A stretch of DNA of 22,298 nt from JAUYIV01 sp035464675 (GCA_035464675.1 DATHSA010000080.1:1-22298); one strand, 5' to 3'. Numbered from the stretch's first letter, positions 1 to 7,126 are shown. Numbers and translations are program-made. Notes: generated from the letters alone by a model not told the origin.

Positions 1-1
1 C

Positions 2-466
2 ATCCCCGAGGCGATCCTGTGGAAGCCGTCCGGGCTCGACGCCAGTGACTGGAAGGCGGTTCGGAGCCATCCCCAGGACGGACATCGACTGGTGGTCGAC
101 CTCACCCACCGCGAAGTGGCGGCCGCCGTGCTCTATCACCACGAGCGCTTCGACGGTGAGGGCTACCCCCACGGGGTCGATCTGGCGTCGATGCCGCTCT
201 CTGTTCGGATCGTCCAGGTGGCCGACGCGTACGACGCCATGACCTCGGACCGACCCTACGAGCCGGCGCTCCCGGCAACGGTGGCGGTAGAGGAGATCGA
301 GCGATGCGCCGGGGCCCAGTTCGACCCCGACGTCGCCCGGGCCCTGTCGACGTTGCTCGAGGCGCGGCTCGACGGCCAGCCGATCACGATCCCGAGGAGG
401 CTCGACGCCGAGACAGGGGATACCGTCGAGACGCCGACGGCCGTCCCAGAGCGCGCCGGGTCCTGA
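2..466 (+). CDS. HD-GYP domain protein, C-terminal part (5' end outside window)
   Basis: The frame is open from the window edge and ends in TGA. It shows the second half of an HD-GYP domain: HHERFDGEGYPHG, then PLSVRIVQVADAYDAMTSDR, then the closing QFDPDVA helix seen in this family. HD-GYP proteins are metal-dependent phosphodiesterases, most often hydrolysing cyclic di-GMP to GMP. The GYP triplet and the HHE metal/catalytic residues visible here are intact, so this half does not look degenerate. The N-terminal HD dyad and any sensor domain lie outside the window, so the input signal cannot be judged. About 25 residues follow the domain and look like a disordered tail. The next gene converges on it, 3 bases beyond the stop. 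Family assignment is firm; substrate is inference. Confidence 0.93.
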   Translation: MPEAILWKPSGLDASDWKAVRSHPQDGHRLVVDLTHREVAAAVLYHHERFDGEGYPHGVDLASMPLSVRIVQVADAYDAMTSDRPYEPALPATVAVEEIERCAGAQFDPDVARALSTLLEARLDGQPITIPRRLDAETGDTVETPTAVPERAGS

Positions 467-469
467 GGC

Positions 470-1264
470 TCAACCCCGAGCGTCGAGGATCGCAGTCGTC
501 GCCCTCCCCTCGGCGCAGTCATCGAGCAACGGGCACCATCTGCACCAGGGTCCGCCGATTCGCTCCAACTCGTCCCCGCGTGCGAATGCCTCGCGCAGCG
601 CGGTGATCATCTGGGCGGCACGCCGCGCGGTGTCCTCGACCCCGGCTCGCGTCGGAACCTCGTCCATCCGCTCGCCGCTGCCAACCGACACCGCCTCGAC
701 GCGTCCGGGGATCTCGTCTCGATCCAGGGCCCACAGCAGGGAATAGAAGCCCAGTTGGACGCCAGGATCACCGAGACCCCCCGTCTTCCAGTCGACGAGG
801 CGCACTCCATCGTCACCGTCGTCGAACACCGCGTCGATGGAGCCCCGGAGCAGCACACCCTCGGCGGGCGTCGCCTCGAGCAGCACCTCCGCCCCCTCGA
901 AACCTTCGGTGCCGATGCGCTTGAACCGGTCGTAGAGCTCACCGACTTCTTCGATCACGCCCGCGAGAGCGCTCGGCTTGAGGCCGAGCGAGGCGAGTTT
1001 GGCGTTCATCCCGCCGCCGATCTCCTCACGACAGGCGGCCTCGAACTCGGCCGGCTCGATCGGACCCGTACCCAGGTGTCGGGCGAAGATGCGGTGGGCG
1101 AGTCCGCCCACGAAGGAGACCCTCGACTCGGGCCCATACACGCCCCGGAGTCGACCGGCTGCCTGCTCGGGGCAGCGCTCGAAGCTGACGAACGTCGTCG
1201 CAGAGATGACGAGGTCCTCGCCAGGGGGCACGTCGGGGAACCTGATGGGTGGATCGAGTGGCAC
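470..1264 (-). CDS. Stand-alone PD-(D/E)XK nuclease of the RecB/AddB-C type with a four-cysteine Fe-S motif
   Basis: Read from GTG 1264 the protein has 264 residues. Motifs in order: Cys31 (FERCPEQ), His57 (GGLAHRIF), Asp144 (GSIDAVF), Asp158-x-Lys160 (LVDWKTGG), Gln170/Tyr174 (QLGFYSLL), then Cys241-x2-Cys244-x5-Cys250. This is the RecB-family nuclease core plus the 1+3 cysteine 'iron staple' known from AddB and Cas4, which holds a 4Fe-4S cluster. It should be a Mg-dependent DNA nuclease in recombination or repair, although no helicase gene is adjacent. An ATG at 1363 exists, but it would add 33 low-complexity residues and run into the divergent VanW gene. The GTG is chosen because TACCAT lies 7 bases before it and no better ribosome site exists. 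No Cas genes are nearby, so Cas4 is unlikely. Confidence 0.85.
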   Translation of the reverse strand: MPLDPPIRFPDVPPGEDLVISATTFVSFERCPEQAAGRLRGVYGPESRVSFVGGLAHRIFARHLGTGPIEPAEFEAACREEIGGGMNAKLASLGLKPSALAGVIEEVGELYDRFKRIGTEGFEGAEVLLEATPAEGVLLRGSIDAVFDDGDDGVRLVDWKTGGLGDPGVQLGFYSLLWALDRDEIPGRVEAVSVGSGERMDEVPTRAGVEDTARRAAQMITALREAFARGDELERIGGPWCRWCPLLDDCAEGRATTAILDARG

Positions 1265-1271
1265 CGAGTCG

Positions 1272-1277
1272 ATGGTA
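1272..1277 (-). promoter_or_regulatory. -10-like hexamer TACCAT, leaderless start for the RecB-like nuclease gene
   Basis: On the minus strand TACCAT is followed by 7 bases and then GTG at 1264. This places the expected transcription start at or next to the start codon. No Shine-Dalgarno sequence is present and no convincing -35 is seen. It supports GTG 1264 over the upstream ATG. Confidence 0.5.
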
Positions 1278-1320
1278 TTCGCGCCGGCGCCGCGGAAACC
1301 GACTATCCGGCTCCCGCCGG

Positions 1321-1326
1321 TACACT
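1321..1326 (+). promoter_or_regulatory. Possible -10 hexamer TACACT for the VanW gene
   Basis: TACACT lies 24 bases before the ATG, with a weak upstream match (CCGACT, 1299-1304) at 16-base spacing. The implied leader of about 18 bases carries only a poor GAGA ribosome site. This unit is unlike most leading genes here, whose hexamers sit 6-9 bases from the start. Confidence 0.3.
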
Positions 1327-1350
1327 CCCGCGTCCCGCGGCGCGAGATCC

Positions 1351-3393
1351 ATGCCAAGAGCATTACGCATCACCCTCATCTCGGCCGCCGTGCCCATCGT
1401 CCTCTGGATGTGGCTCGGCGTCGTCTTCGCCATGGACCGCGCCAGTGACGGCGGCGAGATCCTCGGCAGGGTGACCATCGGCGACGTCGAAGTCGGGGGC
1501 ATGACGGCCAACGAGGCACGCCAGGCGATTCTCGGCGTCGAAGCGCGCCTCGGGGCCGAAGGCATCCCCGTGCGAGTTCAGGACATCACGTTCACGCTGT
1601 TCCCCAGCGAGGTCGGATTCGACATCGACGAAGAGACCGTGATCGCGGAGGCGATGAGGGTGGGCCGTGACGGCGGCCTCACCAGGCAGATGCAGTGGTG
1701 GCTGGGCCACCTCGGTAGCGGGTCACCGAACTCGATCGAATTGCCCGCCACCTACAACCGCTCGGCGCTCATGGCGCTGCTCAGGGCGTGGGAGGCCCAG
1801 GCGATCGCCGACCCGCCCACCGAAGGTGGCATCCTTGTGGAGGCCGGACAGGTGCTGCCGGTGTATCCGAAGTCCGGCACCGGCCTCGACTTCGAGGCCA
1901 CAGCCGACCTGATCGGGGAGCAGATCCTGGGGGATCGCCAGCCGGTGGTCGCCCAGACCGAGTTCCGGACCCCGACACTGGTCAACGACGACATCGACCT
2001 GCTCGTCGCCCGGGCAACCGGATTGATCTCCCAGCCGGTGACCCTGGCCAAGATCCTCCCGCAGACGTCCATCACCTTCCCCACTCAGGTGCTGGCGGCG
2101 TCCATCGCCAGCCGCCGCATCGGCACCGAGGACGACCCGGATGTCGAGCTGTTCTTCCAGATCGGTCCGCTCGTTCAGTACCTCAACGGCATCCGCGACA
2201 CGGTCGAGACGGGTCCGGTCGACGCCCAGGTCGTGATCCGCCCCGACGACGTGCCCCTGATCATTCCCGGCAGCAACGCCGTCGAAGTCGACGATGCATC
2301 CCTGCCGGAGGCGATCATGCGGGCCGCCAGCTCGGTGACCCGCACCGGGCCCCTCCCGGTCCGTGATGGCCGTGAACCGGAGTTCACCACCGCCGACGCC
2401 GAGGCTCTCGGGATCCGCAACCTGCTCTATACCGCCACCACCTTCTTCTCCAACAGCCGTGACCCCACGAATCAGAACCGCAACATCAACATCCGCCGCA
2501 TCGCCGACGAGACGAACGGTGCCATCGTCATGCCCGGGGAGGTGTTCTCACTCAACGAGCACGTCGGGCGACGGACACTCGAGGACGGATACCGCGAGGC
2601 CGGCGCCATCCTCGGACCGATCGTCTACTGCTGCGACCACCCCGCAAACATCGGCGGTGGGGTCAGTCAGTTCACGACGACCCTGTACAACGCGGTCTTC
2701 TTCTCGGGCCTCGAGGATGTGGCCCATACCCCGCACAGTCTCTACTTCAGCCGTTACCCGGTGGTGCGCGAGGCGACCCTCGGGTGGCCCACCCCCGACT
2801 TGAAGTTCCGCAACAACACCGAAAACGCCATCTACATCAAGACCGAGTACACCGACACCAGCGTCTCGGTGAAGTTCTTCGGCGACAACGGCGGGATCAC
2901 CGTCGAGGCGGAGACTTCCGACCGATCGGGATTCACGGAACCAGGGATCTACTACGAGCCGGACCCCGACGTGCCGCCTGGCACCGAGGAGGAGCGCGAC
3001 GACGGCGAGCCGGGGTTCACCGCGACGGTCACCCGCACAATCACCTACCCCGATGGCCGCGAGCCGCTCGTCCAGCGCTGGACGTGGACCTACGACCCCC
3101 ACCCCATCCGGATCGCGGTCCACCCGTGCCAGCTGCCCGAGGACCACATCCAGTACGACCCCGAGGTGAAGTGCCCGGTGCAGGTGCCGCACCTCGCCGG
3201 CATTACCCGCCAGGAGGCGATCAACGCGCTGACCAGCATCGGCCTCGTCTTCGTCGAAAAGACCGAGGTCACGACGAACGAAGACCTGCACAACACGGTG
3301 AAGGCTCAGAACGTCGCCCCCGACACCTGGCTCGATCCCGAAAGCGAGGTCGAGGTGACGATCTGGAAGTACGAGGCTCCGCCAGATCCTTGA
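1351..3393 (+). CDS. Membrane-anchored VanW family protein with C-terminal PASTA domain
   Basis: The protein has 680 residues. Residues about 4-26 form a single hydrophobic segment (ITLISAAVPIVLWMWLGVVF), giving a signal anchor with the rest outside the cell. The middle resembles the YoaR-type peptidoglycan-binding region. Residues about 370-510 are the VanW domain (MPGEVFSLNEHVG, then NIGGGVSQFTTTLYNAVFFS). Residues about 611-675 form one PASTA repeat (VPHLAGITRQEAINALTSIG), a module that binds muropeptides or beta-lactam-like stems. VanW is named from the vancomycin-resistance B cluster, but its biochemical role is not settled. No van ligase or kinase genes are here, so a housekeeping cell-wall role is more likely than resistance. 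ATG 1351 is used because the anchor follows at once; an upstream in-frame ATG (1249) would add an Arg-rich stretch across the divergent promoter. Confidence 0.9.
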   Translation: MPRALRITLISAAVPIVLWMWLGVVFAMDRASDGGEILGRVTIGDVEVGGMTANEARQAILGVEARLGAEGIPVRVQDITFTLFPSEVGFDIDEETVIAEAMRVGRDGGLTRQMQWWLGHLGSGSPNSIELPATYNRSALMALLRAWEAQAIADPPTEGGILVEAGQVLPVYPKSGTGLDFEATADLIGEQILGDRQPVVAQTEFRTPTLVNDDIDLLVARATGLISQPVTLAKILPQTSITFPTQVLAASIASRRIGTEDDPDVELFFQIGPLVQYLNGIRDTVETGPVDAQVVIRPDDVPLIIPGSNAVEVDDASLPEAIMRAASSVTRTGPLPVRDGREPEFTTADAEALGIRNLLYTATTFFSNSRDPTNQNRNINIRRIADETNGAIVMPGEVFSLNEHVGRRTLEDGYREAGAILGPIVYCCDHPANIGGGVSQFTTTLYNAVFFSGLEDVAHTPHSLYFSRYPVVREATLGWPTPDLKFRNNTENAIYIKTEYTDTSVSVKFFGDNGGITVEAETSDRSGFTEPGIYYEPDPDVPPGTEEERDDGEPGFTATVTRTITYPDGREPLVQRWTWTYDPHPIRIAVHPCQLPEDHIQYDPEVKCPVQVPHLAGITRQEAINALTSIGLVFVEKTEVTTNEDLHNTVKAQNVAPDTWLDPESEVEVTIWKYEAPPDP

Positions 3394-3702
3394 TCAGGAG
3401 GCGGCCGCCTCCTCCGCGTAGAAGACGAAGAACTCGGCCACGATCCCGGTCACCTTCTCCAGGGCGTTGGCATCCCACCCACCCTCACGGCCCGCCACCA
3501 CCTGATTCGAGGCCACGAACACGTGGGTGATCCCCTCGGCGCCGTCGAAGATCTCTGCCGCCAGCCTGCCGGGGAACTCCTCATCGATCTCGTCGCGTGA
3601 GGAGTAGACGGTCCCGTCCTGGCCGGTGATGCTCCGGTCGGTGTCGATCAGGGCGACATCGCCCAGGATCGTCGTCGAGAGCACTTCGATCGGCTGGCCC
3701 AT
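3394..3702 (-). CDS. Small acidic protein of unknown function
   Basis: A 102-residue protein that I do not recognise. It is acidic and has no signal peptide, membrane segment or cysteine. The first half alternates short hydrophobic strands (VLSTTILGDVALIDT, THVFVASNQVVAG), and it ends in a hydrophobic/acidic helix (ALEKVTGIVAEFFVFYAEEA), so a compact alpha/beta cytoplasmic fold is likely. A GGAG site 8 bases before the ATG supports translation. It follows pyruvate kinase on the same strand after a 90-base spacer that carries a tandem repeat, and its stop codon abuts the stop of the converging VanW gene. It could be cotranscribed with pyk, but nothing in the sequence links their functions. Confidence 0.6.
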   Translation of the reverse strand: MGQPIEVLSTTILGDVALIDTDRSITGQDGTVYSSRDEIDEEFPGRLAAEIFDGAEGITHVFVASNQVVAGREGGWDANALEKVTGIVAEFFVFYAEEAAAS

Positions 3703-3710
3703 TGCGAAGT

Positions 3711-3714
3711 CTCC
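3711..3714 (-). promoter_or_regulatory. Shine-Dalgarno GGAG inside a small hairpin
   Basis: On the minus strand GGAG lies 8 bases before ATG 3702. It sits in the loop between CGAAG and CTTCG, which could pair as a 5-base stem. Every unit of the adjacent repeat also carries CGAAG, so several alternative pairings are possible. The ribosome site itself is directly seen; any regulatory effect is inference. Confidence 0.5.
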
Positions 3715-3715
3715 A

Positions 3716-3769
3716 GTCTTCGGTCTTCGGGTCTTCGGTCTTCGGGTCTTCGGGTCTTCGGGTCTTCGG
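3716..3769. repeat. Tandem repeat, seven units of GTCTTCG / GTCTTCGG
   Basis: Units of 7 or 8 bases run without interruption: 3716-3722, 3723-3730, 3731-3737, 3738-3745, 3746-3753, 3754-3761 and 3762-3769. The mixture of 7- and 8-base units suggests slippage or unequal exchange. The array fills most of the spacer between pyk and the small unknown gene and ends next to that gene's ribosome site. Confidence 0.92.
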
Positions 3770-3792
3770 TCAGAGCCTATTACCCGACGGCG

Positions 3793-5226
3793 TCATCGAC
3801 GTCCGCTCGGCAATCCTCCCGACTCGCTCCCGATCACGTGGAGCTTCAGGAGGTTGGTCGACGCCTGCTGGTTGGGTGGAATGCCCGCGGCCATCGCCAC
3901 CCTTTCGCCGTCTGCCGTGATGCCCTGCTCGAGGAGGATGCGCTCGGCCTCGGCGATCATCTCGTCGGTTGTGGCGAACCTGCCGAACAGCAAGGGCGTG
4001 ACCCCCCAGACGATGGCGAGGCGATTGCGGGTGACCGGGTTGCTGGTAAAGGCGACGATCCGGGCGTTGGGGCGGTAGCGCGCCACGAGCCGGGCGGTGT
4101 TGCCACTCTCCGTGAACGCCACGACGGTGGAGAGGTGGAGGCTCGCCGCAGTATCCGCCACCGCACCGGCGATCGCCGCCGGGAAGGGGTTGTCACCGCT
4201 CAATTCGAAGGGCGGAGCCGACGGGTAGCCCGGGCTGGCCTCTGCCTCGCTGCAGATGGCCGACATCACCTCGATGGTTCTCACCGGGTAGTTACCGATG
4301 GCGGTCTCGGCCGAGAGCATCACCGCGTCCGACCCGTCGAGCACCGCGTTGGCGACATCGGTCACCTCCGCACGGGTTGGCCGGGGCGACGAGGTCATCG
4401 ACTCGAGCATCTCGGTCGCCGTGATCGAGACACCCCCGGCGGCGTTCGTCCTGGCGATGATCTCCTTCTGGGCCCGCGGGAGCGGCTCGAATCCGAGCTC
4501 CACACCCAGGTCGCCGCGGGCGACCATCGCGCCGTCGGCCTCGGCGACGATGTCATCCAGGTTCGCGTAGGCCGCGGCACGCTCGATCTTGGCCATCACC
4601 GGGACATCGCCCGCGAGTGACTTGACGTTGCGGATGTCCTCGCCGGATGTCACGAATGAAGCCGCTATGAGGTCTACGCCGATCTCCTTGCCGAAGGCGA
4701 GGTCCCTCTCGTCCTTCTCGGTGATGACAGGGAGTCCCGTGCCTGCCCCTGGGAACGCAACACCCTTGTGGTCCGAGAGCGTGCCTCCCTCGATGACCTC
4801 GGCCACGACGCCTTTCGCGTCGACGTCGCGCACCTGGAGCACCACCATCCCGTCCGCCAGCAGCACGCGCTGCCCGGCGACCGGTGACGCATCATCGAGA
4901 TGCTGCACATAGACGATGCCCGGCGCACACTCGCCGTCACCGTCGGCCAGCCGAACCTCATCGCCCGTCGACAGCTCGATCGACCCACCGGGGAAGGTAC
5001 CGACCCGAACCCTGGGCCCCTGGATGTCCTGGAGCACCGCCACCGCTCGCCCGTGCTCCTCGGCCGCGGCGCGTACCGCCTCGACGAGGCTGCCATGCAT
5101 CTCGTGCGTACCGTGCGAGAAGTTGAGGCGGGCGACGTCGAGGCCCGCCTTGACCATGCGCGAGATCACGTCGGGCGAGGAGGAGGCCGGCCCGAGCGTG
5201 GCCACGATCTTCGTCTTGCGGGGCAC
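3793..5226 (-). CDS. pyk: Pyruvate kinase
   Basis: The product has 477 residues, the usual bacterial length. It catalyses PEP + ADP to pyruvate + ATP, the last step of glycolysis. Seen in order: NFSHGTHEMH (about 35-44), the phosphoryl-transfer loop DIQGPRVRVG (67-76), the B domain (about 75-170), catalytic Lys213 in VMAKIERA, MVARGDLGVE (234-243), ATEMLESM (270-277) and AVMLSAETAIGNYPV, then a C-terminal allosteric-type domain from about 340. At the position of rabbit Glu117 there is Arg72, with Ile68, Gln69 and Val75 around it. This resembles the K+-independent class (Lys117 with Gln114) rather than the K+-dependent one. The start is GTG, 6 bases after TAGATT, with no ribosome site. It is divergent from fbiD, which in actinobacteria also consumes PEP. 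Confidence 0.97.
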   Translation of the reverse strand: MPRKTKIVATLGPASSSPDVISRMVKAGLDVARLNFSHGTHEMHGSLVEAVRAAAEEHGRAVAVLQDIQGPRVRVGTFPGGSIELSTGDEVRLADGDGECAPGIVYVQHLDDASPVAGQRVLLADGMVVLQVRDVDAKGVVAEVIEGGTLSDHKGVAFPGAGTGLPVITEKDERDLAFGKEIGVDLIAASFVTSGEDIRNVKSLAGDVPVMAKIERAAAYANLDDIVAEADGAMVARGDLGVELGFEPLPRAQKEIIARTNAAGGVSITATEMLESMTSSPRPTRAEVTDVANAVLDGSDAVMLSAETAIGNYPVRTIEVMSAICSEAEASPGYPSAPPFELSGDNPFPAAIAGAVADTAASLHLSTVVAFTESGNTARLVARYRPNARIVAFTSNPVTRNRLAIVWGVTPLLFGRFATTDEMIAEAERILLEQGITADGERVAMAAGIPPNQQASTNLLKLHVIGSESGGLPSGRR

Positions 5227-5232
5227 CCGGCC

Positions 5233-5238
5233 AATCTA
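5233..5238 (-). promoter_or_regulatory. -10-like hexamer TAGATT, leaderless start for pyk
   Basis: On the minus strand TAGATT is followed by 6 bases and then GTG 5226. There is no Shine-Dalgarno sequence in the gap. Transcription would begin at or within a base or two of the start codon. Confidence 0.5.
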
Positions 5239-5254
5239 ACTACTGGTCGCCGAG

Positions 5255-5275
5255 GGCAGATGGCAGCGGGCAGCG
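5255..5275. repeat. Short heptamer array, GGCAGAT then two GGCAGCG
   Basis: Three 7-base units (5255-5261, 5262-5268, 5269-5275) are followed by a partial GCAGG. The array lies in the 92-base divergent spacer between pyk and fbiD, upstream of both -10-like hexamers. Confidence 0.7.
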
Positions 5276-5303
5276 GCAGGCCAGGGGCTCCGTTCTCGCC
5301 CCC

Positions 5304-5309
5304 TAGCCT
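5304..5309 (+). promoter_or_regulatory. -10-like hexamer TAGCCT before fbiD
   Basis: TAGCCT is followed by 9 bases and then ATG 5319. No Shine-Dalgarno match is present in between. A leaderless or nearly leaderless transcript is likely. Confidence 0.42.
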
Positions 5310-5318
5310 CGCGTCTCG

Positions 5319-5918
5319 ATGAAGAGACCACCCCTCGCCATCATCCCCCTCAAGGACTTCGGGCTCGCCAAACGGCGCCTGAACCTTCCCCACGGCGTAC
5401 GCGAGGAGCTGGCGCGCGCCGTCGCGAGACATGTCGTCGATGCGTGTCGGGGCGCAGGGTTCGACGCGCTCGTGGTCACCGGGTCCCCGGACGTGGGCGC
5501 GTGGGCAGCCGCGATCGGCGCCGAGTCCGCCGACGAGCCGGCGGGCGGAGGACTCGACGGAGCAGCCGAACTGGGCATGGGCACTGCCGTCGACCGCAGC
5601 GTGCCCTGGGTGGTCGTCCACGGTGATCTCCCGCTGCTCTCGACGGACGACCTCGGCCCGCTGTCGTCGGCATTGTCCGTCGGACGAGTGGTGGTAGCGC
5701 CGTCGCGGGACGGGGGCACGAACATCCTTGGCGCGACGGGGCCATTCTCCTTCCGATACGGCCCCGGATCGTTCCACCGCCACCTCGATGTGGCCGCAGG
5801 AATGCCCACGACCGTGATCGTGCGGCCGGGCACTGCGATCGAGATCGACACGCTGCCGGATCTCGAGGCAGCAGAGCGGCTGGGCGCCGGGAGCTGGCTC
5901 TCCCGATTCCTATCCTGA
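5319..5918 (+). CDS. fbiD: FbiD/CofC guanylyltransferase, coenzyme F420 biosynthesis
   Basis: The 199-residue protein has the small nucleotidyltransferase fold. It begins AIIPLKDFGLAKRRL (substrate/GTP-binding N-terminus with Lys and the AKRRL pattern of CofC) and contains VVHGDLPLLS (the DLPLL metal-site motif) and APSRDGGTNILG (the DGGTN loop). It ends with IEIDTLPDLEAAERL, typical of the family. The enzyme condenses GTP with 2-phospho-L-lactate or, in actinobacteria, phosphoenolpyruvate, to make the guanylylated precursor passed to FbiA. It should act in the cytoplasm. No fbiA, fbiB or fbiC is in the window, so the pathway is scattered. Substrate choice (PEP) is inferred from actinobacterial FbiD. 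The adjacent divergent pyk gene also uses PEP, which may be only coincidence. Confidence 0.88.
   Translation: MKRPPLAIIPLKDFGLAKRRLNLPHGVREELARAVARHVVDACRGAGFDALVVTGSPDVGAWAAAIGAESADEPAGGGLDGAAELGMGTAVDRSVPWVVVHGDLPLLSTDDLGPLSSALSVGRVVVAPSRDGGTNILGATGPFSFRYGPGSFHRHLDVAAGMPTTVIVRPGTAIEIDTLPDLEAAERLGAGSWLSRFLS
5911..5916 (+). promoter_or_regulatory. -10-like hexamer TATCCT overlapping the end of fbiD
   Basis: TATCCT is followed by 7 bases and then ATG 5924. It overlaps the last codons of fbiD, so the next gene may have its own leaderless start as well as read-through from fbiD. Confidence 0.45.
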
Positions 5919-5923
5919 GCGAC

Positions 5924-7045
5924 ATGACTCGGGTCGCAGTCCTGGGAACCGGGATCGTCGGGAGGGCCGCGGCGTGGGACATGGTGCGCCGCGGCCACAG
6001 CGTCAAGGTCGCCGACCGGGATCCCTCGGCAGTTGCCGACGCCGCGGCCGTGTCCGGCGCCGACGGCGCCCCTCTGGAAGCCACGGATCCCGCCGGAGTG
6101 CGGGAGTTCCTGTCGGATGCCGATCTGGTCGTCTCGGCGGTCCCGTATGCGCTCGGGGTCGAAGTGGCCCGAGCGGCGATCGATTCCGGGACGCACTACC
6201 TCGACTTCGGAGGCAATCCGACGGTGGTGGGCCGGCAGCTGACCCTCGACGGTCCGGCTCGGGAGGCAGGGATCGCCCTCGTTCCCGACTGCGGGCTGGC
6301 ACCCGGACTGGCGAACGTGCTGGCGGTTGGAGCTGTCGACGCTCTCGGCCCCGGTCCGATCGACGAAGTGCGTCTCCGGGTGGGGGCTCTTCCCGCGGAA
6401 CCGACCGGCACCCTGGGATATCAACTCGCCTTCAACCCGGCGGGGCTCATCAACGAGTACGACGAGCCCTGCGAGATCCTCGCCGACGGGGTCTACGCGA
6501 CGGTCGAGCCACTCACCGAAGTCGAAGCGGTGGAGTGGCCGGGGTGGGGCCCCCTCGAGGCATTCCACACGGCAGGCGGCTCCTCTTCGCTCCCCCGGAT
6601 GTTCGAGAACCAGGTCGCGGAACTCGACTACAAGACCCTCCGCTTCCCCGGCCACGCTCTCCCGATGCGCGCCATGCGCGAGACCGGCCTGTTCTCCGAG
6701 GAGCCGCAGCTCGCAACCGGAGTCGCCCCGCGAGCGGTGCTGCTGGAGGCGCTGCGCAGACATCTTCCGTCCGGAGCCGACGACGTGGTGCTGGTCCGGG
6801 TGTGGGCGACTGCGACCCGGGACGGAGAGCAGTTGACGGTCGGGTACCAGGTCGACGACCGCCACGACGGCACCTTCTCGGCGCTGGCGCGCACCACCGC
6901 CTTCCCGGCGACCGCGCTGGCGCACCTGCTGCTCACCGGCGACGTCGATACCCGCGGTGCCGTGACCATGGATGGCGCGATCGGCGCAGAGCTCATGATC
7001 CGCGAGTTGGAAGCGGTGGGCATCGCGGTGGAGGCGTGGCCATGA
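5924..7045 (+). CDS. Saccharopine dehydrogenase-like NAD(P)-dependent oxidoreductase
   Basis: The protein has 373 residues. It opens with a Rossmann fold (VAVLGTGIVGRAAAWDMVRR, about 3-22) followed by an acidic turn (KVADRD). It continues with DLVVSAVPYALGVEVARAAI and GTHYLDFGG, then DCGLAPGLANVLA (about 123-135), a hallmark of the saccharopine/lysine dehydrogenase superfamily. The C-terminal half is the dimerisation/substrate domain of this group. Relatives include L-lysine 6-dehydrogenase and carboxynorspermidine-type enzymes, and the exact substrate cannot be read from the sequence. It should be cytoplasmic and redox active with an amino acid or imine substrate. It starts 5 bases after fbiD on the same strand, but an own -10-like hexamer precedes it, so cotranscription need not mean a shared pathway. 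Confidence 0.85.
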   Translation: MTRVAVLGTGIVGRAAAWDMVRRGHSVKVADRDPSAVADAAAVSGADGAPLEATDPAGVREFLSDADLVVSAVPYALGVEVARAAIDSGTHYLDFGGNPTVVGRQLTLDGPAREAGIALVPDCGLAPGLANVLAVGAVDALGPGPIDEVRLRVGALPAEPTGTLGYQLAFNPAGLINEYDEPCEILADGVYATVEPLTEVEAVEWPGWGPLEAFHTAGGSSSLPRMFENQVAELDYKTLRFPGHALPMRAMRETGLFSEEPQLATGVAPRAVLLEALRRHLPSGADDVVLVRVWATATRDGEQLTVGYQVDDRHDGTFSALARTTAFPATALAHLLLTGDVDTRGAVTMDGAIGAELMIRELEAVGIAVEAWP

Positions 7046-7097
7046 GACGCAGCCGGCCTCCAACGAGTCCTCCGGGGAACCGGATACTCACGATGAC

Positions 7098-7118
7098 TGA
7101 TGGGTGACGGGTGAAGGG
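7098..7118. repeat. Heptamer array TGATGGG-TGACGGG-TGAAGGG
   Basis: Three 7-base units differ only at the fourth base. They lie in the 93-base spacer before the SDR gene. The sequence GTGACG at 7104-7109 inside the array matches four bases of a TTGACA -35 and sits 17 bases from TACCAT at 7127. Confidence 0.7.
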
Positions 7119-7126
7119 CAACGATT

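Noticed and set aside
470..1264. Cas4 and hence a CRISPR locus
   Set aside because: The cysteine pattern also fits AddB-like nucleases, and no cas1, cas2 or repeat array is present.
1249..1350. N-terminal extension of the VanW protein from ATG 1249
   Set aside because: It would add an Arg-rich stretch before the membrane anchor and run through the divergent nuclease start region.
1351..3393. Vancomycin-resistance cluster around the VanW gene
   Set aside because: No VanH, VanA/B, VanX or VanRS-like genes are adjacent, and the M15 peptidase is about 8 kb away in a separate unit.
5303..7063. Long minus-strand open frame opposite fbiD and the saccharopine-dehydrogenase-like gene
   Set aside because: It has low-complexity Arg/Gly/His-rich composition with no motif; a GC-skew shadow of two well-supported genes.
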